Of a stretch of 37,806 bases of DNA, positions 1 through 12,400 are shown piece by piece; position 1 is the stretch's first letter, and every line of letters begins with the position of its first letter. Source of the stretch: Helochares maculicollis (taxonomy: Eukaryota; Arthropoda; Insecta; Coleoptera; Hydrophilidae). The position numbers and the translations under genes are program-made. Location of the stretch: NCBI GenBank assembly GCA_033557835.1, contig JAWQRO010000494.1, forward strand, positions 1 to 37,806, written 5' to 3'. The notes below the pieces were generated by a model. That model searched no databases, was not told where the DNA came from, and worked only from the letters and a program-made list of their open reading frames with translations.

Positions 1-705
1 AAAGTAATGGCTACTTATTATTATTATACATCCTTACTAAGTGTAGATAGATAAGAACTATTAATGTTGGCTCAGGAATTATTATTTACTCTTAAAGCTT
101 TAAACCCTCAAATAAAATAAAAATGCTCTATTATTTGAATAACTATTATAAAGACTTGGAATATTTCTTACAACATATGAAAATAAAATAATGCCACTAA
201 AATAATTGTTTATAGAAATATGTTTATGTTTTAAGCAAATTTTTGACAATTGTTGAATCTGTATATAGGCACAAAATATTATGATAATATCAAATACATT
301 TATCATAAATAATTAAGATTACTTGACATACATTCCAACCATGTGTAAAGTTTCCTATTCTTTTACAGCAACTCGGTAACAATTTTCCGCTCCCTTGCAT
401 TATAACAATGTGATCAGATGAATCCTTCTTAATCAGATTTATAAATACATAATTTTGTGCAAAATTCGTTACAGTAAACAAATATAAAGTACAAGTAACT
501 TCAGTACATGTGTTTCTATTAATCATATATATTTGCAAATGCAGTGACTTATGCAATGCAAAAATTCAAATGCTAAAAATATGTATTTCACTAAAAATTC
601 TATGTTGCTATATTTTGTTAATGAAAATAAAAAAAATCATTCTATTAAGTCGAAAACAATATGTTTTATAAGACTACCAAACTATATGTACAATAAAATA
701 AATAC
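1..705 (-). other. Papilin intron, runs off the left edge
   Basis: Begins with the GTATTT donor at 705 in minus orientation. No Cys-rich repeat, Kunitz domain or other papilin block could be found in it on the minus strand, so the next exon is left of the window. AT-rich; nothing else recognised. Confidence 0.75.
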
Positions 706-3451
706 CTTCAAGATTAGGTCCTTCAGCTGGGCGAATGTTGTCTGGACAACAGCCATATGTAGTAGACAAACAACAGCCTTCTCTGTTATATCCATGAGCT
801 TCGGTTTGTCCATCTTCACAACAGCCATAGTCACTCTTACCACATTTCATATCACATCCCTTGAAATTACGCTCTTGAGCGACAGTCACATTATCAGGGC
901 AGCAGCCAAATGGAGCCTTGGTGCAATCGTCGTAGACTTTTTCACATCCTTTATGGTCTTCACCCTCAGCGGCAGTAACACCATCAGGACAACATCCAAA
1001 CATAGAATTAGTACAGTCTTCTGTAGGTTCTGTGGAAACAGTTCCTTCAGAAGAGAATGTCGAGCCAGATTCAGCAGTGGATGATTCCTCGGTTGAGTAC
1101 GATGATGGAGTGGACTCCTCAGTATAATCTGTTTCTTTATAGGTTGTTGAGATTTCTTCTTCGGGGCAGCCCTTTTGATTGGGGCCTTGAGCTTCCGTTT
1201 CATTATCAGCACAGCAACCGAATTTAGTTTTGAGACACTCAGGTGGAGGAGGAGGACACCCTTCATCATCGGGACCTTCTGCAGCAGTTCTTTTATCTGG
1301 ACAACATCCAAACAGTGTTTCTTCACAGAATGTTGGGGGACACCCTTCATACTCTTTTCCTTTGGCTGCAGATACCCCATCATCGCAGCATCCAAACCTA
1401 CTTTCTTTACAAGTTTCTGGCAAGGGACAGCCTTTGTCAAACGGTCCTTTAGCAGGTGAAATTCCATCAGGACAGCATCCATATGAAGATTTCTTACAAT
1501 CCTTCCTCTTCTTCTTTCTACACTTCCTAGGTTTAGGAGTGGTGAACAAATCAGATATTGATGACTTTCCTACATCGTCTGTAGCAGCTGAATCTGTCGT
1601 TAGACCAGTTAATGGAGTAGACGACCACATGTCATATTCTGTAGATTTAGGTGATGCATCAGTTATTGACTCAGTGGCTCCAGTGTCTTTTTCTGACGTT
1701 GGTCCAGACATTTCAGTGCTACCAGACATTTCAGTACTGCCCGATATTTCAGTACCAGTTATATCAGTGCTAACTGACATTTCTGTACTACCTTGCATTT
1801 CAGTACTACCTGCCATTTCAGTACTTCCAGATATTTCAGTACTTCCAGACATTTCAGTAACTCCAGACATTTCAGTGGCACTGGTGTCAGTACTGCCCGG
1901 CATTTCAGTACTACCAAGCATATCAGTACTTCCAGATACTTCAGGACTGCCAGATACTTCAGTACTGCCAGATATTTCAGTAATTCCAGACATATCTGTG
2001 CTGCCGGATACAGTAGGTTCTGTACTGCCAGGTGAACCAGATGATTCGGATTCTTTAGTACTAATTGGAGATTCATCAGTACGTTCTTCAGTGATTCCCG
2101 TGGAATCATAAGTGCTCTTAGACTCTTCCTCAGAAACATCCGTACTTCCGGATTGTGTGACAGATGTGTCTTCAGATGTCATCTCACTAGACTCTTTAGT
2201 TGTTACAGATTCAGTACTGGATGCAGGTGGTGTTGATTTAACTTCTTTTTCAATACCAACATCTTCTTCTGGGTATACAATTATTTCGGTTTCATTATCT
2301 TCCGTTGATGTTGGGCTTTCAGTTGGAGACTCACTAGACTTTGAGTCAGTAGAGGGAGAGGATATCAATTCTGATGAAGTTTCAGTAGTTTTGCTCATAT
2401 CTGTTGATGTTTCGACACTTGTTGGAGTTTCTGACGTAATTGGTGACTCAGACGAAGAATCTTCTGTAGATACAGACGATGGATCGATTGTACTCTCTGA
2501 AGGATTGGTTTCTGATGTTGGCGTTGTAACTTCAGAAGTAAGATCGGAACTATCAGTGCTGCTACCTGATGGAGAAGTTTCTTCCAGATCAGTAACTTTT
2601 GAAGATGCAGATGCTTCAGTGGGTTCTGAATCGTCTGTTGCTTTAGAATCTTCAGTAGCATTGGTATCTTCTGTGGCTTGCGAATCTTCAGTAGCATTGG
2701 TGTCTTCTGTGGCTTGGGAATCTTCAGTAGCTTGGGAACTATCAGTAGGTTTGGAATCTTCGGTAGCTTGGGAATCTTCTGTAGCTCGAGAACTTTCAGT
2801 AGCTTGAGAATCTGTAGTAGCTTGGGATTCATCAGTTGCTTGGGAATCTTCGGTTGCTTTGGAACTTTCAGTAACTGTTGATTCATCAGTTGCCATTGTA
2901 TCATCAGAAGCTTTTGTATCATCTGTAGATTTCGATTCGTCTGTTGTGCCATCAGTAGTTTTTGATGCATCAGTTGTACCTGGTTCAGTAGTGGCCCCTG
3001 ACTCATCAGTGCCAGCAAGAGTTGTAGGTTCTGAATGGCTGCTTTCGGTTCCAGCAGATCCATCTGAAGAGCTATCAGTGGCAAGGCTTGTTGCCTCAAA
3101 ACTGACTGCTGTTGAGGTTTCCTTGCTGCTATCTGATGTGTCTGCAGTAGATCCAGACATGCCATCTGTGCTTCCTGTTTCTTTACTCATATCAGTGGCT
3201 TCAGAGTCATCACCCGACCCTTCAAGAGTTGTGTCAGTCAAATCAGTACTCTTACTACTTTCTGTAGATAATTCATCATCACCTGACCCTGTATCTAAGC
3301 TAGGCACATCACTGCTACTAGTGCTACCAGTGCTCAGAGGTTCGTCACTGCTATAAGTAGCATCACTTAACATTAGCTCATCATCAGTGAATGATGTTTC
3401 TGATTTTTCTGTTGAGCCTTCAATAGTGGACCCAAGGAGTGTTGTAGCTCT
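706..3451 (-). CDS. Ppn: Papilin exon 13: mucin-like Ser/Thr-rich region and Cys-rich repeats
   Basis: A single 2746 bp exon with 915 codons plus one base. The acceptor CTTCAG ends at 3452 (first codon AGA, Arg, at 3451) and the donor GTATTT starts at 705. About the first 640 residues are Ser, Thr, Glu and Asp rich with few hydrophobic residues and almost no Cys, and include repeats such as SQATED and MSGSTE. They are probably heavily O-glycosylated, with SGDD motifs near the start as possible glycosaminoglycan sites. From the basic KPRKCRKKKRKDC (first Cys codon 1522-1520) onward come eight repeats with [FY]-G-C-C-x-D-x and a later G-C. The last, YGCCPDN...GPNLEG, is cut by the intron before its final Cys. 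Long open frames on both strands across this exon come from its repetitive codons. Confidence 0.93.
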
Positions 3452-6400
3452 CTGAAGTGACAATAAAAGAAGGTACTAATAGTAAGATTGTTACAAGTAT
3501 TTAAATTTTAATTTTAAAGCATACCAATTTTTCTGGAACTGCCATTTCTTTTCCATCATCATCTTCAACGCAATCTTCATCGTCATAATATTCATACTCA
3601 TCAACTATTTTTTCAATATCTTCAAATTCTTCATCTTTCTCCTTGACATCATCAGATTCATCTACAGGTTTCGTAACATCCATTGGAAGTATCGTGTCTT
3701 CACTACATGCTTCTTTGTTGCAAGACTCTAAATTGGAGGGTATCGACTCTACTTCACATTCAGTTCCTGAGACTGTCTCGTTATCTCTCATGCAAATTAC
3801 TTTTCTGGTTCTTTCGCCTCCACCACATTTCTTAGAACACTAGATCAAAAAACAAGTGTTAGTATAATTTTGATATTTGAAATAAGAATTCTATTCCTAT
3901 GGGACATGATCCAAATTTAGGTAGCACTAATAAATGGGCCACTAAATTTTTTTCTTGTAACATTCAAGCTGGTATGTAATTTCAGGTAACAGCAATATTA
4001 AATAAATATATAATATAAAATATATCCCGCAAAAATGGACAAATTGTCTTCCATCTGTAAAGTCTCATTATTAAATTCTTACATGTATGAAATTTATTTC
4101 GTTAACCAATGGAACCAAAATTATTGAAAACATTATGGTAAATACAAAAGAGTTCTTTATATAATTACAATAGAGGAAAAGAACAAAAGGCACATATTTA
4201 TAATACCAAGGGACTGTAATAGGAAAGCAAACAAATACCATAAAGCCATTTGGAGAAAATGTAATAAAAACTAATGGAGAGATAATGATTAAACCATTGG
4301 TAAACTAGTATACTTTTATAGCAAAAGAGAGAAATTCATTGAGTAAATCATTGTTTATATCCAAATTGTGAAAACCAAAAGATAAAGTATAAAGATACAA
4401 ATAGAAGTGGAGATAGAACAATAAATTGATTAATAACAGCTGAATTTCATAAACTAATTAACACAGAAAAACAACTGAATACTACAAAATAAGTCATGAT
4501 AAAAGGTACGAATGCCAAAAGAAAATTGATGAAGTGCATAAAGACGCAATTATTACAAGAAAAATCACAAAAATGTGAGTTGGTGAAATAAATTAAATCA
4601 GATAAGTTATTCTAATGAGAAGAAACAAAGTGCAATTTCTTTTTAATATTTATACTAATTCTTGAAATAATAGTTTTAGAAAGCAAGAAGATGCAACAAA
4701 TGTTTTAAATGAGTTCATCACTCTCAGTGCTCCAAACTTTTATTTAATTGGTATAAAACAAAACTTGTATCGCAAAAGTAAAATTTTTGGAATTTAATGG
4801 TTAGTATTATGCTAAGGCTATGTATATGTGTTGTATGTGTACTAAAACTTGGTATGGTTATCTTTGCAACCCAATGATAATGTTTGTCAATCTAACTTTT
4901 ATTAAAATATTAAACAGAACATACTTCACTCCATTGTCCAGAAAACCATTCACCGGGGCAGATATCTTCTTCAGCCATGCAATCTTTACTGGCATTCATT
5001 TTCAGCTCAGGATCACATTTGCTATCATCGACTTTCTTGAATCCATCTTCAGTAGGGGTGGCACAAAAAACTTTCCTTGTTTGTACTCCAGAGCCGCATT
5101 TTGCTGAGCACTAAAGACATACTACTTCCATTATAATAAGAACAATTTTTAAGGAAATTAGTAAGACATTTTTCAAGAAGGATTGACATGTAAATTTACC
5201 TTACTCCATTGTGACGCATACCACTCATGTTCACATACATCACCAGAGGCATTGCATTTTCGTAATAACTCGGGTTTGGGTTTACCATCGCAAAGTTCGT
5301 CAGAATATATTTCTCCTTTCTCAGTAGCACATTGGGCTCTTCTTGTTTCTTCACTTAGTCCACATTTATTGTCACACTAAAAACATATACCTTGTAAGTT
5401 TCTGTGCCTTTTCACATTTTATAATTATGTATAATGAAGATTATGATTATATCAAATGTACGAGAGTAAAACTTACACCACTCCATTCAGATGTAACCCA
5501 ATCAACTCCTTCACAAGGTCTTAAATTACATGGTTTTTCAGATTCTGGTTTTGGTTCTAAAACACACTCTGAATCTTCTAATATAGTAATTTTATCGCTA
5601 TCTTTACGGAAGCAGGTGATTTGACGAGTTTGTTTTCCTTCACCACAAAGATGATCACACTAAAAATGATTACATGAATTTGCAATTCAACGTAGTATCT
5701 TAGTGATACAAAATACTGTTACTTAAACGACTTAAAATGTGAATTTGCCAGATGCAAATTATTCACAAAAAACTATTTGAGTTGTTGCTTGTAAGTGTTT
5801 AAAACAAAACATTTTAGTTCTTTCTTCAATTTCACGGTACAATAATTTGTAAGAAATGTAGCTTAAACTTGATAAATAGAAAAAATAAAGATTTACCGGT
5901 TTCCAAGGACCAATATGCCAAGTAGCACAGACTAACCCTTGATTACAAGGTTGCTCACTAGATGGCTTTTGCAAATTAGCACATCTTTCATGGTCTACAA
6001 TACTAGCAATGCCATTAGCAACAATTTGCTGGCAAAGTACTTCCCTGGTTTGTTTTCCATCCTCACCACAAGGAGATGAGCAATTGCTCCAAGGTTTTGA
6101 GATCCACTGGGGATCGCAAGGAGCTTCTCCACATCGTTGCTGTGATGGAGGTTCATGTTTCGGGTCACATAAATCTTTTTCAGCTGGTGCTAAATCGTTC
6201 CTTCCAGCACATGTTACGTTTCTGTATTGAACACCTGCAATTTTTTATTTAGTAACTTATCTCTAATTTATGTTTGTATCATTCAAAGATTCAACATATT
6301 TCTGTCTAATTGCCACAAAGGCTTACAACTATTATGATCGCAATAATATTAAGTGGGAATTATTTATTAATAAATATCACTCACCTCCACCACAAGTGGC

Positions 6401-9400
6401 AGTGCAAGGAGTAAACTCATCAAATGTCCAGGCATAAGTAACATTAGGTGGTTGTTGTACATTTTTGGGAATGCTATATTCGAAATCGAACCCAACGTTT
6501 TGTACAGGATCTGTGTATAGAAGCTGAAAAGTAAAGCCAAATAAAACATGCATTACTGAAAAGCCATTATATGTTTTTACATACGACTATAAAAATAGCT
6601 TCATCTGTTGGTCCGAGACAACTAACACTATCAGGTGCAGGCAGCCCTTGAGGGCTACGTTTGTAATGGAATTTGCACCCAGCAAACTCGTAACTTCCTG
6701 GGAAATTCAAAGTAAAGTGTCCATTGAGGTAGTAGTATCCTGAAGTGTTTCTAACAGCCAAATAGTTCGTTGATGGTGCTCGTTCTTGCACTAAAATGTT
6801 GGTAGCACCAGCTGGAATGAGTAAGATGTCATTGTAACCCAATTGAAGATCTTGTGTGTCCAAAACTCCGTTCAAAGTATTGCAAGAGTCGCCATCTCCT
6901 CCACATTGCCTGCATTTATCTTCCTTTATATCAGAACCTAACATTCTATCACAACCTACTGGCTGAAACAACATTTATTTCAATTCGATCACTTAAATGC
7001 TATAAAACTCTTTTTTACCTGGCATTTTCCTTCTACACAAACATCATAATTTCCTGGATCGTCAGTACATCTAGTGCCATCGATTACAGATTCGTTAAGT
7101 CGGTGGTAAAATCGGCCACCTCTCGGCATACAGTTGAGGGCACATGGATTAGGTCCGTTTTTGTATGGAACCCACCTAAGATAAATAAGATATAAATTTA
7201 GAGTGGAGGGTTCAATTGTTTCTTTACTATTGATTACTGATTCTTGTTAGTCCAAGAATTTGCTAATAGAGATGGGACTAAGTCAATTGCCTAACTTCTG
7301 GTATCAGCAAAGTTTTTGAGAGTACTACGTACTACATTTTTCCTTTATAATTTAAAAATAAATGATAGCTTCTTAGCAGTGTTGTTTTTATAAGGATAGG
7401 TTTATTCCTTGTCATCAAGTTAACTAACTATTGCAATTGGGTTAATGAGGCATTAATGGCAATTTTAAAGAATTCCTAAATATGTAATATTCTTAGATTA
7501 AAGTTTTTCTCTCAGAATATTAACCTCTATCTTATGCTGTACCTCTGTGGTTATAACTTGATCCACTTTTGCTTTTTTATGATAAATTACTGACTCACTT
7601 TAAGGAGACTTGCAATCTTTTGATGAGTAACTGTAATGATCTACTTTTGAATCTTGGCAAATATATTTAGTAAAATAATTTTAAAAGTATATAATAAGTA
7701 ATATGGATGTTCCCTTTCTTGAAAAAAATTTGATGCATATTTAGTTAGACTATTTAAATCTCTTTAGTTTGCATATATTGATGGTCAACTAAATTCAAAG
7801 ACTTGAGAAAACTGAGAAAAGTCAGTGCTTGAGCACTTATATAAAATGCAATTATTTAAAGTTTATTTTGAAGAGCTAACATATTATAAGGATGCTGTAT
7901 ATGACCTTGTGCTTAGCTAATGCTTTAAGAAACTCTTTTTCAGCCAGGTTTCCAGTGCTTCTTTTTTGTTGAGACCAATATCTATTGATACAAAGTTGTC
8001 AAATGAGATTAAAGGGTCTTTAACATCTATTTATGCATTTACTCAGTTTATTCATTTAATATTTGGCTTCAGTTACTGATTTGCTTTTTTATGTATATAT
8101 TTTTAAAGGGTAATTTAAAATCATACTGATATTATGTAAATAGTTAGCATTGTTCTGTTGATACTTCTTTGAGCTTCCGACATGTTTGCCAAATATTTAA
8201 ATAAATGTGTGAACATTTTTAATTGATTTTATTAGACAATTTCATAAAAGCTATTGCATAAATATTATATTTTATAATAATATAAGAAATTTGTGTGTAT
8301 ATTTATCATTTTTCACAAGTTAGTTAACATTTTTATTTCTCTGTGATAGTGCCCACACTTTTCGCATACATATATTTAGAATATATATGAGACATGTTGT
8401 CATTTGTTAAAAATCGGCTGAAATTTAACAAAAAAAAATGTATTCATAAACACAAGTTGGCACTTTGATTTTTACATCAAACTATCGGATTTATTGACCA
8501 TTGAGTATTGATATTTCCCCCTAATAATTAAATTATTGTATATAAACAATCAAGACAAAATTGATGTTCAACTAATTTAATAAAAAATTACATTTTCTGT
8601 ATTAGCTACATTTGCAGATGAGCTGCTGGCGCAAATCTGCAAGGTTGTTACATTGGCATGTCTTTGATCACTATTAGTAATTGTATCGTGTCCATTGGAA
8701 AATTGTAATTATCATGGAAGAAATAAGTTAAATTTATAAGAAACTTTGCAGACATTTATACGCAAAGACATATTCTAAATTTTATCTTTCAAAATGGACA
8801 AATATCTATTAATTAACCTACATTTTAAACTAGACGTTAAATGGCTGAGAACCACTGAGAACATAGATGAGGCACATCTTTTTTTATGATTATGTTTTAA
8901 TAAACAGTGATTCTATTACCAAATATTGATTAAATTCAATTTAATTTCCACATTATTAAATGTTTTAGTTTTTGGTTGAAACTTTCAATGTCATTCAGAT
9001 TCTGTAGGTAAATAAATCAGGTTCACGGTCTTAAATCTATAAAGTTTAAGTCGATAGTACTAATAGAAATATAGCATATTATTTTGAAATGTAAAAAGAA
9101 ACTTATTTCTGGAAAACCGGTTCTTTCTTAGTAGTTATAAACGTTAGGTTTAAATTAAGAATAAATGTTGTTAAAAAATGGATGCAAATGACAAATTTTG
9201 CTATTGTTTTGATCTGAGTTGAATCAAATACTTCTTGTTGTTAGTTTCTTGTCACAGCCTTTATTACTGCTTTTAATTACACCCATTGTATTTCCGTAAA
9301 AAATTAATAATAACAGACCTGTTGCAAAACCTCGCTCGTAAATGTACCCTTTGAAGATGCATGTTGCCATAATAATGGTATATGAAATAATATATTATGC

Positions 9401-12400
9401 ATAGCATATAATTAAATCGTTTTCTACATCGTTATATCAATTGGTTTTAGTGTAAATTATTTACTTACTCGTATGTCTGATTGTGATACAGCTTGTCATT
9501 GTATGCTGAACATTGTTGAGATCGGAAATCTGCTAAGTCGGGGCAGTCCTAGAAGAGAAATTTTTATATAGTTACATACGTTCGTATGTTCAAGTATAAA
9601 AACAAAGATAAATCTGTTTAGAGTCTCCTTGACTAAATCTCTTTCAGCAACTAGTTGCTAACTTAAAAGCCTTTGGGTGATAAGACAAATGCACTATTGT
9701 CTATGTATCTGGTAATGCATTATGTGGAGTCTTATCACTGATTTAAAAGCCATGTGAAGATGAATTTAGGCATTGGAGAACTCTTTGATTATAGGCAGAA
9801 GATACATAATTATAACTGGTTACAAAGCATATAAGTTATTAAATTTTGTAAAGCAGCAACGGCGTAGCTAGATGATACTAAATCTATTTACAATAGACAA
9901 TCAATATGTACTCAATTAAACTATTGCAACGAATACACAGCATCAATTCTTCTGTTTCAAAATGTGTTAGGGGTAGGAAAAATTCGGAACCATAGGTGTA
10001 TTAAAATAGCTGCATTCAGATAAATTATTTATGGTGATCAATCAAATTTTTATGAGATTGTACAGCTTGTAAGAAGCATAATAATTTTAAGTGTAATGAT
10101 TTAGGGAGGTTAGATTTAAATAGATTTAGTTTCCGCTAGATGCCGAGCCTTGGAGTACATATAATGAATTGTTATTTCGTAAGAACGCGGCTCGTCATTC
10201 AAAAAACGAATTTAATTTGCGTCGGTGTAACTTATTAAGAAATCGAAAACGAGGTAATTGCGGTCAGCACGAAAGAGATACTGTCTTTATATTTATGGTA
10301 CAATTGTTCAAGTTCAAGGTCGAATCGAAGCTTACTTTTTAATTTTGATTTAAATTATTTCTTGTTGCCGAAGACAAATTGGTTAGTTAGATAGATTTTC
10401 CATCGATAAAATACATAAACTCTTTATTAGAACTATTAGCACTGGTAGTTTAGGTCTGAAAATGCAAAAAATGTTGAGCATATTGATTGTTGGCATATAT
10501 AAAGGGAAAACATGATTCAGAAGGAATAATATTCAAGGAAAAATGTCTAATTGCATGTATAGATTTACCTGAGTGTTACAAGAAAAATGTCGCCTGCTAA
10601 CTCCGCGGCAACGATGACCAGGGGTGCATTGCCGATATTGTGTGGAAACACCGCCCCCGCATGACCTGGAGCACCTGCTGGGCTCTGTCCAATCTAGCCA
10701 TGGCCCGGCTTCTATCCCATCTTCTCCATCAGTTACATAGCTTCCTGGTAAATAGAGATGAGCGCCATGTTGTCTTTTGAATCGGTCTCTGTGGTGTCGT
10801 ATGTGCTGGAAATAGTACACTTTTATCAAGTTATGAAGAAACAATCAGAGACCTAATTAGGTTATTCGTACGAATTGTTTGAATAAATTGAATTGTAGTG
10901 AGAAATTAATGAGCTACTCAGTTTGAGTTTACTCATATCAAAGCTATATCATGATACATTTTAGAAACTTCACAACAAGAATATAAATTATTTCCAGGAG
11001 TCTCAAATGCCTAAACTGGAAACGATTTGTTTTGCTTGCTCCACTCTCTCCCGTATCACATACTCGGAATGTATTCGATATATTATCCTGGGTTAAAGAA
11101 CATTTATCAGACATAGGTGCAACTTTATTTCTATAAAGATCTGACAAAATGTCTAGATTAAATTCTTTCATGAAATAGAATCAGAGAAAAAGAACATAAA
11201 CAGCCAATGAAGCCAAATTTTATTGCAACACATTCAGTTTTCTGAACCACTCTGACACAGAACATATCATAAAATGATAACAACTTTTTATTAGTATTAT
11301 TACTGGTATTTCTGAACATGTAAAAGTTGCGAGCATATTTATTTTTGGCATACATAAAAGGTTAAAAAATTGTTATGGTGATTCAATATCGGTAACTGCA
11401 TAATACCAGTGTAGGCAAAGGCCACTAAAGCAACATGGCCGCCATAGGATGCCAACATCGGATTCGTCCCAATTGATAAACGCTTTATTGCCTTCTTCCG
11501 GCACAAAAAAGATGATTACATCATATATCGCAAACCAATTCATATTTGCTGTGTCAAAATTCGTGTGCACAACATGGACTTAATACACATATAACTATTA
11601 AATTATGATGTACTCATCAATAAAAGGCATGGCCTTATTTTTTAGACTCTATATTATCTATTAATTCATTTTGAACGATTGGCTTAGAAAAGTATAGTTT
11701 TTGCAAGTTATTTTAATGTATGAAAATTAAATCTATACATTGAAAACGTCACCAAAGTAGTTAGTTATCCAGCAGAAATTTCTATTGAATTCAGCAATGT
11801 TCTTCCCTCAATAATTTTTCTATGACGAATGGTGAATATTTCGGATATTGTTTTCCACGTTTTATATAGAAATTAGTACTTTTTTTAGTACTATTTGATA
11901 TTATTAGTTTTCGTTCATTTACGAGGTCAGAGTTATCAGGATTTATTTGCAGTCTACATTTCATTCGATCTTTTTTCCAGAGTTCCCTTTTAGTTCAATG
12001 ATAGATCATCGTATAATTTCCTTCTCTTGTTCGTTTTTGCCTTTCTTCGTGCAAGAAGCTTTTTTAGTTCATATGGAAACATGAAACATTTTTAAGCATA
12101 TGTGTAAAAATATCGGTTACTGTTGTATCATCCAACTCGTAGGACCAAAATATGTATTATCCGGCTCGAAGGACCAAAAAATGTTTGTCCAGCTCGGAGG
12201 ACCAAAAATGTTTATCCAGCTCGGAGGACCAAAAATGTTTGTCTAGCTCGAAGACCAGAAAATGTAGCAAGGATCGAAATTACGCACCTCATGCGCGTTA
12301 ATACGATCAAGCCAATAACACTATGTGGACTGTATATTATTGTATTTTATCACTTCCCAATGGTATGTACAAGGGCTTACAAATAGTTTATTACTATTCC

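Noticed and set aside
290..556. 88-residue minus-strand frame, considered as the next papilin exon
   Set aside because: It lacks the Cys pattern needed to finish the split Cys-rich repeat and does not resemble Kunitz or Ig domains.
886..3165. Minus-strand open frames of 198, 126 and 256 residues in other phases
   Set aside because: Shadows of the same repetitive exon, rich in Leu, Lys and Gln, which is what shifting Ser/Thr/Glu codons gives.
1230..3356. Long plus-strand open frames (293, 231 and 165 residues) opposite the papilin exon
   Set aside because: They are Val/Ser-rich mirror translations of the Ser/Thr/Glu codon repeats on the minus strand and have no domain of their own.
12123..12386. 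87-residue frame with repeated RRTKNVC
   Set aside because: Explained by the 27 bp minisatellite.
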